From contig NC_079476.1 in assembly GCF_026230105.1 (NCBI RefSeq), forward strand, positions 25,100,559 to 25,164,558: a stretch of 64,000 nucleotides of DNA. Direction: 5' to 3'. Below the pieces are notes generated by a model. That model was not told the origin of the DNA. It made no database searches and worked only from the letters and a program-made list of their open reading frames with translations. The stretch's first letter is position 1. Every line of letters starts with the position of its first letter. The position numbers were made by a program, and so were the translations under genes. Positions 22,966 through 33,104 of this stretch are shown here, piece by piece. The DNA is from Diorhabda sublineata. Lineage: Eukaryota > Arthropoda > Insecta > Coleoptera > Chrysomelidae.

Positions 22966-23767
22966 TATTGTATCTATTAAATGAAAATAATAAATGTAGT
23001 CGTTTAGATTGAAGTGTCTACTTTTAATTTCGAGTTTACGGCATGTTTCACAGCAATTTTAAAAGGGTGTTTGTTTTGACAAGTAAAAATTTTAAGAATG
23101 TCCGAATATAAAATGCAGATGTGCTACTGATCTCAATTAGTCAAGGTTTCTATGGAAACATTATCAAAACAATCTGCTGGAATAAATTATTTTAGCAGCA
23201 CTTGACTTTTTTGACGCCGCTTATAAATGCAAACGTATGCATGCATGAAATTAGAGAGAATGCATACAACAGATTTTTATAAATATTTTGAAACTTGATA
23301 AGGGACTTTCATATGAACCTAACATGAGAAATTATAACCCTTTCTATGTTTTCTTCAAATATTCTAGCCGCCATCTAAAAACAGGGTATCAAAACAAAAA
23401 TTTCTTATTAATCTATTTGCCTTATTTTTTACCCCTGAATACATTAGAAAAAACCGGATGGTTTTATTTAAAAAAATAAAGAAATTTGATATTTATGAAG
23501 TTAAACTTTTAATACTTTTTATACACACCCTGTATAAAATGAAAAATTTTTCAGCATAGATTCAAATACGTCTAACCATGATTAAACCAAGAGAACAGAA
23601 ACATGTTTCAGATCTCTAAGGGTATCCTAGTAAAAAAATAATTTATAAGGGTCTGCAATGGTCGAATTTTTTACAAAAAAATTAATAACTCAAATGTATG
23701 CGATTTTCGAAAAAAGTTTTTAGACGAAAGTATACTAAAGTTTTACGTAGATTTCAAAAATGTATTA
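22966..23767. other. Unassigned sequence
   Basis: Contains ACACACCCTGTATAAAATG near 23522, similar to the end motif of the MITE that follows. A 63-codon plus frame (23288-23479) is unrecognised. Confidence 0.3.
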
Positions 23768-23938
23768 TTATATAGGGTGTTCTATTTAAAATAACAAAAA
23801 TACAGTAGAACCTGAAGTCTGTCATCTTTGAAAATATTTTAGTTAAAAAGATCGTATACGAAAACTCAAACGTAGAAAGTTTCATGATTTTATTATAAAT
23901 ATTTTAGTTTTAACTCGTCGTTGGACACCCTGTATATG
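23768..23938. mobile_element. Short MITE with ACACCCTGTATA-type ends
   Basis: TATATAGGGTGTTC at the left and GGACACCCTGTATA at the right form short inverted ends around about 145 bp of AT-rich sequence. Similar end motifs are common in insect genomes. The superfamily is not assigned. Confidence 0.5.
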
Positions 23939-24149
23939 ATTCATCGTTCAAGAAGCGGAAAAAACACCACCGTTGCTAGACTATGCACATGATGTGGTAA
24001 TCTGGAAAAAAGATACCAGGTTTTTATAGAAATGGTTAAAATGGGCGAACACATGAAGAGAAATCTTAGAGTAGACTTAAATACATAAAAAATAATTGAA
24101 TTTATATTGTATTTGACCACAATATGAGTCCCATACGATGAATACATAA

Positions 24150-24272
24150 GTTTAATTTTGTCACAATCCTACTACGAAAACGCTCGTAATCTAGTTGGTA
24201 AAGACTTTGTTCCAATTTATATGCCAGCTAGATTATGAGCGTTTTCGTAGTGGGATTGTGGCAAAATTAAAC
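24150..24272 (+). repeat. 123-bp perfect-wobble hairpin (49-bp arms, 25-nt loop)
   Basis: Arm 24150-24198 starts GTTTAATTTTGTCACAATCC and arm 24224-24272 ends GGATTGTGGCAAAATTAAAC. Over 49 positions only four differ from perfect complementarity. All four become G-U pairs in a plus-strand transcript, whereas the minus-strand transcript would have four A-C mismatches. It may be a small MITE or a hairpin RNA source; no target duplication is evident. Confidence 0.85.
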
Positions 24273-25079
24273 ACCAAATTGTTATAAAGTTTTGTTGATA
24301 AATTATCTTGATTTTAAGTCTCTATAAATTGAAATTTCGTTATCTGACTATCTATCTAAGGTGATAAACAAACAGAGATTCTACCTTCGCAAGTTCTGGA
24401 CTTGAAACTACCACCATCGCAACAATAACGATTAGATACTATTTGAAAATCGTATAAATCGCAAAAATTGAGTATCGAGCTTTAGATACAGTAATAGATA
24501 TTCAAAGCTCGAACTAAAGATCCTGTAAAGTTTAATTATTATGATAATGTAAGCCAACCATGAATTGTTACATGTCGAATTGATACGGCACGATTTGATG
24601 CCCAAGATTAGTGCACAAAATCCGCGTAAATTCAAAACGATTTTCTTAACTACTGCTTCTAAATCATTTCTAAGACTAGTAAAAAATGTGGAAATCTTAT
24701 GTTCACGTATAAATTTCAGAACGAAACCGTTGCTAATGTTTTATAACGGAAAACAACGAATACCTTTCAATCAACCACATGAGGATATGCCAAAGTTGAT
24801 CGATGCATCAGCGATTTGCCCGTCTATCCGATTTAATGAGTGATGTAATTTTGGCATCAAGTCAGAAAATGAACATATGTCCGTTACGGCACGTGCGTGG
24901 GACACGAGGAATTTCATTAGGATCTGTTTTTCGAAATATAAATTAATTTATTATCGACATTGTTTTTCGTTTCAATTATTTTCAAGAAACATTTAATTCA
25001 TAATCAAAAGATGTGATTTTGTGTTTACCAAAAGTTTTTGACTGGCATTAAGAAACAATATAAAAGAATTTCGATCGTA
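24273..25079. other. Unassigned sequence with a 92-codon open frame
   Basis: The plus frame 24565-24843 lacks a conventional early ATG and shows no domain. The opposite strand (24432-24635) is partly open as well. Not recognised. Confidence 0.3.
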
Positions 25080-27130
25080 AAATTGATATACCAGGAAGAG
25101 TTTCGAAAATAACAAAACTAGTTTATGCATTATTATTAATTCCGGCTGAAAAATTAGTTTTTTTTATAAATTCGAAAGTATTTCGACGATTTTGAGTAAA
25201 ATTAAGCGTCGAGAAGATTTTTTTTAAATCTACTTATACAATGTTATAGGGAATAAGATTTTTAACAATTTTGATGATTTTTCTGAGAAAAATTGATATA
25301 CCAGGGCGAGTTTCCAAGATAACAAAACTAGTTTACGCATTATTATTAATTCCGACTGAAAAATTAGTTTTTTTTATAAATCCGAAAGTATTTCGACGAT
25401 TTTGAGTAAAATTAAGCGTCGAGAAGATTTTTTTTAAATCTACTTATACAATGTTATAGGGAATAAGATTTTTAACAATTTTGATGATTTTTCTGAGAAA
25501 AATTGATATACCAGGGCGAGTTTCCAAGATAACAAAACTAGTTTACGCATTATTATTAATTCCGACTGAAAAATTAGTTTTTTTTATAAATCCGAAAGTA
25601 TTTCGACGATTTTGAGTAAAATTAAGCGTCGAGAAGATTTTTTTTAAATCTACTTATACAATGTTATAGGGAATAAGATTTTTAACAATTTTGATGATTT
25701 TTCTGAGAAAAATTGATATACCAGGGCGAGTTTCCAAGATAACAAAACTAGTTTACGCATTATTATTAATTCCGACTGAAAAATTAGTTTTTTTTATAAA
25801 TCCGAAAGTATTTCGACGATTTTGAGTAAAATTAAGCGTCAAGAAGATTTTTTTTAAATCTACTTATACAATGTTATAGGGAATAAGATTTTTAACAATT
25901 TTGATGATTTTTGTGAGCAAAACTGATATACCAGGGCGAGTTTCCAAGATAACAAAACTAGTTTACGCATTATTATTAATTCCGACTGAAAAATTAGTTT
26001 TTTTTATAAATCCGAAAGTATTTCGACGATTTTGAGTAAAATTAAGCGTCGAGAAGATTTTTTTTAAATCTACTTATACAATGTTATAGGGAATAAGATT
26101 TTTAACAATTTTGATGATTTTTCTGAGAAAAATTGATATACCAGGGCGAGTTTCCAAGATAACAAAACTAGTTTACGCATTATTATTAATTCCGACTGAA
26201 AAATTAGTTTTTTTTATAAATCCGAAAGTATTTCGACGATTTTGAGTAAAATTAAGCGTCAAGAAGATTTTTTTTAAATCTACTTATACAATGTTATAGG
26301 GAATAAGATTTTTAACAATTTTGATGATTTTTGTGAGCAAAACTGATATACCAGGGCGAGTTTCCAAGATAACAAAACTAGTTTACGCATTATTATTAAT
26401 TCCGACTGAAAAATTAGTTTTTTTTATAAATCCGAAAGTATTTCGACGATTTTGAGTAAAATTAAGCGTCGAGAAGATTTTTTTTAAATCTACTTATACA
26501 ATGTTATAGGGAATAAGATTTTTAACAATTTTGATGATTTTTCTGAGAAAAATTGATATACCAGGGCGAGTTTCCAAGATAACAAAACTAGTTTACGCAT
26601 TATTATTAATTCCGACTGAAAAATTAGTTTTTTTTATAAATCCGAAAGCATTTCGACGATTTTGAGTAAAATTAAGCGTCGAGAAGGTTTTTTTTAAATC
26701 TACTTATTCAATGTTTAGGGAATAAGATTTTTAACAATTTTGATGATTTTTGTGAGCAAAACTGATATACCAGGGCGAGTTTCCAAGATAACAAAACTAG
26801 TTTACGCATTATTATTAATTCCGACTGAAAAATTAGTTTTTTTTATAAATCCGAAAGTATTTCGACGATTTTGAGTAAAATTAAGCGTCGAGAAGATTTT
26901 TTTTAAATCTACTTATTCAATGTTTAGGGAATAAGATTTTTAACAATTTTGATGATTTTTGTGAGCAAAACTGATATACCAGGGCGAGTTTCCAAGATAA
27001 CAAAACTAGTTTACGCATTATTATCAATTCCGGCTGAAAAATTAGTTTTTTTATATATCCGTAAGTATTTCGACGATTTTGAGTAAAATTAAGCGCTGAG
27101 AAGACTATTTTTAAATCTACTTATAGAATG
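25080..27130. repeat. 210-bp satellite, ten units, with 420-bp higher-order repeat
   Basis: The marker AACAAAACTAGTTTACGCAT (slightly changed in the first unit) starts at 25111, 25321, 25531, 25741, 25951, 26161, 26371, 26581, 26790 and 26999. Two variants alternate: CTGAGAAAAATTGATATA and GTGAGCAAAACTGATATA, linked with GCGTCGAG or GCGTCAAG. Segments 25741-26160 and 26161-26580 are identical over 420 bp, and 25321-25530 equals 25531-25740. Both edge units are diverged and share TTCCGGCTGAA where inner units have TTCCGACTGAA. Confidence 0.97.
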
Positions 27131-27186
27131 AAATTTATTAGGAAATTTAGAAAAATGATGGGGGATCGACATATATTCGATTAAAA

Positions 27187-27663
27187 GGGGGTATTCTGGT
27201 CTAGAAGCAGGTATTTACGTCAAAAAAAATGAAAAACATTTCTACTATCATTTTTTTTAATGATATACATTAACTTTTTGAGAATATAAAAAAATTGTAA
27301 AGAAAAAATCAAAATTTCAATAAAAAACGGTGCACCCTGGTAGAAAATATCAATCACAAAACGGCGTCGACATGAAATATCAAATTTTTTGTCCTTTGAA
27401 TTTGAAATTTTTTAAAATCCAAGGCAGACGCGATAAAGATATCGGTCTGGTAGAACTTAAGATATCATATCAACCATTTCAAAAAAAGTTAATTCGAGAA
27501 AAACGCATTTAAAGTTTGAGAAACACTCACAAAATCCACTGTATCTTCGTAAAAAATACAAATTTTTAAAAAAATCCGTTCGAGGACATATTCTTAAGGG
27601 TCTAAGCTTTGAGAATATTAAAAAAGAATCGATTTTTCCAAATTTCTAGACCAGAATACCCCC
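27187..27663. mobile_element. 477-bp MITE with 19-bp perfect terminal inverted repeats
   Basis: GGGGGTATTCTGGTCTAGA (27187-27205) is exactly inverted at 27645-27663. The interior is AT-rich and codes for nothing recognisable; a 60-codon frame at 27330-27512 is probably chance. The target duplication is unclear. The element sits directly downstream of the 210-bp array. Confidence 0.85.
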
Positions 27664-28270
27664 ATAAGTATATAGCTTCTGTATAGGTTCCATGTTCTTA
27701 ATATTATTATTAAAAAATAAATTATTTAAAACGTTTACTCTTATTTTTTTAAACAAATTTACTCAAGTAGCATATCTCATTAAAACAGAATAAACGTTTA
27801 ATTAAGGTATGTATTGCAATAAAATGCGTTTCCACGTAAAGTAGTTAACGTATTTGCAAGTTTTAATTTACGAAGATTTTTACGGAATTTAATCTCAATG
27901 CCGCTTTGTTTAATTAACATCAATTCTTACTAATGTGAATCATGACTCGTAGTTAGAATTTGTTGTACAATTTGTTATTTCGATAATTTTATAAGATTTT
28001 TGATAATACTTCATTCGCTGCTCTATGATATACACAGTGAACCAAAGAAACCGCCATCCTTTTATTGGATTTTAAGGAAATTTCAATTTTTTTCTATATT
28101 TTCATCTCTTATTAGTCATTTTCTTAAAAATACTTTAAAATTTTTCATTTAATAGATATAAATAATTTAGAAAAATAAAAAAAAGTCTTTTATAGAATCT
28201 ACTAAAAAAAGTTTGAAAAACCTAAAAAACTTTCATCTCCAGAAGAAAAACAAAAAATAAATGACATCGT
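27664..28270. other. Unassigned AT-rich spacer
   Basis: No recognisable feature. Confidence 0.35.
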
Positions 28271-28745
28271 TTAGAAATCCACATGATCGGTGTTCAAGTC
28301 CAACAAGAGTTCAAAGAAATGCTAGGAGTTGCTGGACGAATACGACTTGAGGCAGCTAGTCTGAAGCCAAAAAGACCCCAGGCCGATTACGATTTGCGAG
28401 AGAACACGTTAATTGGATTAATAACCAATGGGGCTTCGTTCTTTTCTCAGACGAAAGCAGATTGTTCTCGCGATAGAAGGGGACAAGTCTACATAAGACC
28501 AGGAGGAAGATTTCAGTGTTGTATAAGACAAAACCTGGTTTTATGAGAAGGTTTTTGGATGAGATATGAGTGGACGTTTCATTGGAAGCAAAAACCGAGT
28601 TGGTTTCTATTGAAACTGGCGTTGGAGCGGGATTAATTACATCCTAATGTAGGACAATCCCCGTTTACATCTAGCAGGTTCCGTACGGCAATAATTACAG
28701 TAGAGAGATGCTAGAATCAAGTGGAAGCTGTAGATTTTTTACTCA
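28271..28745 (+). pseudogene. Tc1-like transposase fragment, plus strand
   Basis: The open frame 28283-28546 carries GRIRLEAASLKPKRPQADYD, equivalent to the Tc1 helix-turn-helix end and linker. An overlapping frame holds FVLFSDESRLFSR with the first catalytic Asp intact, and the first frame resumes with RRGQVYIRPGGRFQCCI. Downstream, after further shifts, come SLEAKTELVSIETG and DNPRLHLAGSV, the latter matching the second catalytic Asp region (DNARPHTA). At least three frameshifts are needed. The third catalytic region is not recognisable, and no terminal repeats were identified. Confidence 0.85.
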
Positions 28746-29020
28746 CGAGTGTATTTAAAATTTATATATGCTCACAAAAACTGAAAAATCGTTCGATTAA
28801 TAAAGAGGTGCAAAAGAGAACGTTTACTACTTCTTATATGATGTTTTTGTCTTAAATTTTTAAGATTTTCTTACCTTATACTACGGAAATGAAATTCAAC
28901 TTACCTGAAACAACGAATAAATTATATTAGTGCTTAAAATAATACAAAGTTATTTAAAATAAAAGTGTTACTTTTTAGTTTGTGAGTGGAAAAATTTGCA
29001 AAAAGCAGAGAACTGTTACG
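28746..29020. other. Spacer
   Basis: AT-rich. No feature seen. Confidence 0.35.
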
Positions 29021-29021
29021 T

Positions 29022-29070
29022 TCGGTCTCTGAAGATGATCACTTGACTATCGAAACGCGCGTCAAACAGT
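29022..29070 (+). ncRNA. Hammerhead-ribozyme-like motif, copy 1
   Basis: The conserved hammerhead core appears in order: CTGAAGA (29029-29035, fits CUGANGA), a stem-II region (29036-29051), GAAA (29052-29055), C-GCGC as a minimal stem III, then the classical cleavage triplet GTC (29061-29063). Stem I would be GTCT (29025-29028) with AAAC (29064-29067), one mismatch. Stem II is eroded (GAT...ATC only). Minimal hammerheads of this layout are known from Penelope-like retroelements. Self-cleavage by this copy is doubtful. Confidence 0.55.
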
Positions 29071-29234
29071 GTAGGTGGATACTTTAATATCTCCCACTGC
29101 AGTTCTGATATTGTATCTAGGGCGAAACGCGTTATCCTGGGAGAAGAATGTCTGAATTGACTCTAACAGGTCAAATGGAACCCAAGGATGTTGAAAAGGA
29201 TCCACCCAGAAGCTAACCTGAAGCTTTATCAAAA

Positions 29235-30420
29235 AATCCTGAATGATTTTTCAATTTTTTCGTTTCTGGTTCCTCAAATACTTCCGTTTAATGCTTTTCT
29301 CTGATGTATAGACTTTTGAATTTGACTCTATTAGGTCTAATGGTACCCAGAGAGCTAAATTCCCCCAAAAATCTCAAATTACTGATTCATAATTAAGAAT
29401 TTTCACTTTTTTTGTTTCGGAGTACTCAAAAACTTAGTGTCTATGCTTTTCTCTGATGTATAGACTTTGGAAATTTACTCTATCAGATTAAATGGTACCC
29501 AAGAGGAGCTAAATTCCCCAAAAAATTTCAAATTACTGATTCATAATTAAGGATTTTCACTTTTTTGTTTCGAAGTACTCAAAACTCAAAAAAATCTTAA
29601 GTTGCAGATTCATAATTGATAATTTTTACTTTTTTTGTTTCGGAGTACTCAAAAACTTAGTGTCTATGCTTTTCTCTGATGTATAGACTTTGGAAATTTA
29701 CTCTATCAGATTAAATGGTACCCAAGAGGAGCTAAATTCCCCAAAAAATTTCAAATTACTGATTCATAATTAAGGATTTTCACTTTTTTGTTTCGAAGTA
29801 CTCAAAACTCAAAAAAATCTTAAATTGCAGAGTCATAATTGATAATTTTTACTTTTTTTGTTTCGGAGTACTCAAAAACTTAGTGTCTATGCTTTTCTCT
29901 GATGTATAGACTTTGGAAATTTACTCTATCAGATTAAATGGTACCCAAGGGAGCTAAATTCCCCAAAAAATCTCAAATTACTCATTCATTATTAAGGATT
30001 TTCACTTTTTTGTTTCGAAGTACTCAAAACTCAAAAAAATCTTAAATTGCAGAGTCATAATTGATAATTTTTACTTTTTTTGTTTCGGAGTACTCAAAAA
30101 CTTAGTGTCTATGCTTTTCTCTGATGTATAGACTTTGGAAATTTACTCAATCAGATTAAATGGTACCCAAGGGAGCTAAATTCCCCAAAAAATCTCACAT
30201 TACTGATTCATAATTAAGGATTTTCACTTTTTTTGTTTCGGAGTACTCAAAACTCAAAAAAATCTTAAATTACAGATTTATAATTGATACTTTTTACTTT
30301 TTTTGTTTCGGAGTACTCAAAAACTTCATTTCTATGCTTTTATGTGATGTACAGACTTTGGAAATTCACTCTTTCATATGAAATGGAAGCCAAGGGAGCT
30401 AAATTTTATGGTTTTTCGTG
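29235..30420. repeat. Satellite array A, about 224-bp units built from a 150-bp family
   Basis: The phrase TTTCGGAGTACTCAAAAACT followed by TCTGATGTATAGACTTTGG recurs with starts of the second phrase near 29299, 29452, 29675, 29899 and 30119. The first spacing is about 153 bp and later ones about 224 bp. The longer unit contains an extra 74-bp partial copy (GTTTCGAAGTACTCAAAACT). The same monomer family forms array B at 33.1-35.2 kb. Confidence 0.93.
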
Positions 30421-32348
30421 TACAACTTCAAAAACTTTTCTTTTATATTGAATTTACAAGCATCAGGTGCTTGTATAACCAACATGAAATGTATTGATCG
30501 AGTTCAATACTTCAGCAGGCGTCAGTAACGAAGCAGACCGATAATTTTTGATATAGTGGATTAATTTCTTGAGAAATAATTAATTCTGTTTGTAATATGA
30601 TCAGAATAATAAAAAAAATTGATGTAAAAGGCGTCATTAATTTGAAAAAAATGTTTAAAAAATAATATAAAGTAACGCTCCTAAACTTTTGATAACTTCA
30701 CCAACAAATTCTCCTCACTCCATAATTTATCTCTTTTCACGGGAATTCGACATCTTCTCCGTGTATTTGTTTCACTCCAGATACTTCTTAACAAGAAAAG
30801 GACCCTTGAAATAGGTCTCGATACTTCGCCTCACGCGAGCTGCATCCCTAATTTCAAGACAACTCAGGAATTGATTCGGACACAGATTTATTTGTTGAGT
30901 CAGTCCCGTCTGTTTTGCTTAAATGGAAACTGAAAACAGATGGAGAAACTGACGAATTTATAACAATAAATAAGATGAAATTATATTAATTTATTAGATT
31001 TCAATACCGTGCTCATTATCAGCGAATTCAATCTAGACAATTCCAAAATTAACCACACTCCCTAAAATATACCTGCTCTAAGTTCAGAATTAGTTAAAGG
31101 CTCAATACTTTACAATGCGAGAAGATGCACAATCACTTGCCAATTGGAATCATATTTTCCCGCATTCCTGCAATAATTTGACGGAATATTCACTATAACT
31201 TTTTTACTCATTGTGGTTTTCTTCTGTATATTGAATTTTTATTTCATTTGGATCTTTATTTAGTTATTTTTATGTTTGTTTTATAGTTTTTACAAGCTTT
31301 TTAACAATTTTTGATGCATAGATGAGGTGCCCGGGGAAATCAAGATACTGTGGTGATGTGCAACATCAGTCTATTGAGTAAATTGAGAATTTCGAAAAGT
31401 TAGTTGTCTTGTTCTATAATGAAGTATATGAACTGAACCAAACTTGACGAGATTGTCTAGGTGAGATCTAAAGACATGACATTGGATTGGTAAATCACCA
31501 GAGTCGATAAATTAAATCATGTGTCATTAATAGAAGCAAAAACTTCCAAGGGAATATGAGTAAGATCGCATCAAGCAGGATTCTATCTGGAAATTGACTG
31601 ACGGTGGAACTTGTAGTCTTCATTCCAATAAAGGACCTGAACTTGAAGATGAAGATCTATTCCTTTGCGAATGATTTTGAGGATTGTTTCCTTGATTCTC
31701 TATTGATTTTTATGTTCAGAAACTATAACAACAGACAGATATTCGATTCAGCGTCATTGAAGTATTAAACCCGTGGATTGTAAATTTTTCGTTTCAGTTG
31801 TATGTGTATACAATTGATTTTACAAAGCTGGGTGTTTCGTTTGTCATAATTAGTCAATATATGATAATAAATAAGGGTGTGAGGACAAAAAAAAAACTTA
31901 CGGACTGTTTGTTTTAATTTAATTATTTGCACTTTAATCAATGGAACTATGTTTATAATTTTGACAACTGCCAACATCCTCAGTCAACGCATAGTTTACT
32001 TGCTGAGCTATTTAAAATTACGATTTTTGTGTTCACGCCCTTAAAACTCTATTAGACTCGCTTCAAAAGGTGTTTTGAAGTTTGCAGTTCCCAAAAATCA
32101 AATCTAGTAAGCATCCCTGTACATCTGTACGTATCTCCGTGTATAAATTCAATATTTCTCGGTTTCTATTTTTATAAGAAAGTTATCGAAAAATTTTGAT
32201 CAATTTTGTTTGTTCGACTCTCACTTGCCATTAAAACATTTCATACGAAACGTGGATTTTGACTTTGAGGTGATTTTTTTGTATATAAATAATTCAATTC
32301 GCTTGATATTTGTATGCGTATTTATCGTATATCTGTTAATTAGATTTT
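30421..32348. other. Unassigned sequence, with a second copy of the 21.6-kb dispersed repeat
   Basis: Positions 31085-31300 repeat the 21630-21800 segment (GCTCAATACTTTACAATGCG). A 70-codon minus frame (31765-31977) is unrecognised. Otherwise nothing delimited. Confidence 0.35.
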
Positions 32349-32540
32349 TTGGCTGTACTGAAAACCGGTTTTGTAGACACTACTAATAAAACTCTCGTTG
32401 AATCAATAATCGCATATGACGCGAGCGAAAAGGCGCAAATATTGCATGTAAAACGCGTGTTCACTGACTGCTATTCAAGTTCAAGGTCAACTGTTACATC
32501 TCTCGTGTGTATAGGAGTTCCTATTCTCGTCGCACTCTAA
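32349..32540 (+). other. Unrecognised 63-codon open frame with flanking receptor half-site motifs
   Basis: The frame starts at a TTG, with no Met in its first half, and reads through KTLVESIIAYDASEKAQIL without a known domain. TCAAGGTCA (about 32479-32487), the extended half-site used by FTZ-F1/ERR-type receptors, and AAAGGTCACGTG (about 32608-32619), a half-site fused to an E-box, lie within and after it. It may be chance; I do not call a gene. Confidence 0.2.
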
Positions 32541-33014
32541 CATTGATTACCTATGTCTTCCTTTTATTTTTCATATGTACCCTTCGACGGTTATTATAAG
32601 AACTCAAAGGTCACGTGCAATTTGAACAGTGCTTGACGCTCGAGAGGAGAAACTGTTGGGAAATAGCTTTCGAGTCGAGATGTTTTTTTTAATTCCTTAT
32701 ATTTTTATTTAGTTAGTTATCATCGTTTCCCGACGAGATATCATCAAGACGAATCATGAAATACGCCGTTAAATAAATAAGGTGAAAATTGGATTGTTTA
32801 ATTTAATTTATATGACATTTTCTGAACAGAGAATCTTTTCCATATGATATTTTCATTTCATTTTCTCGAAAATATCTGTATAAATATGATTTGACCATCG
32901 TTAGCTTGGTACTGATATACGCCAATCGATTAGAGGTATTGAAAGTTTAATATATTTGAATAAAAACCTTTTTGTGTTTTGTTTGGCAGAAAAAAAATGA
33001 GGCTAGTTGGTTAA
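32541..33014. other. Unassigned AT-rich spacer
   Basis: Nothing recognised apart from the half-site/E-box motif near 32608. Confidence 0.35.
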
Positions 33015-33077
33015 ATTAGGTTAGGTTAGAATTAGATTAGGTTAAATTAGTTTAGGTTATGTTAGGTTAGTTGGTGT
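33015..33077 (+). repeat. Degenerate TTAGG telomere-motif tract
   Basis: Repeated TTAGG(T) units with substitutions (for example AATTAGGTTAGGTTAGAA) run for about 60 bp and end at the start of satellite array B. Their degeneracy indicates an old interstitial tract. Confidence 0.8.
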
Positions 33078-33104
33078 GTTTCCATTGACTTGGACTCACT
33101 AAAA

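Noticed and set aside
25080..27130. CRISPR-like direct repeats
   Set aside because: Units are contiguous 210-bp satellite monomers without unique spacers, in eukaryotic DNA.
27330..27512. 60-codon ORF inside the GGGGGTATTCTGG MITE
   Set aside because: Lysine-rich, low-complexity translation with no transposase motif.
29085..29120. A further hammerhead at GGGCGAAACGCGTTATCC
   Set aside because: The upstream element reads CTGATAT rather than CUGANGA and no stem II is evident.
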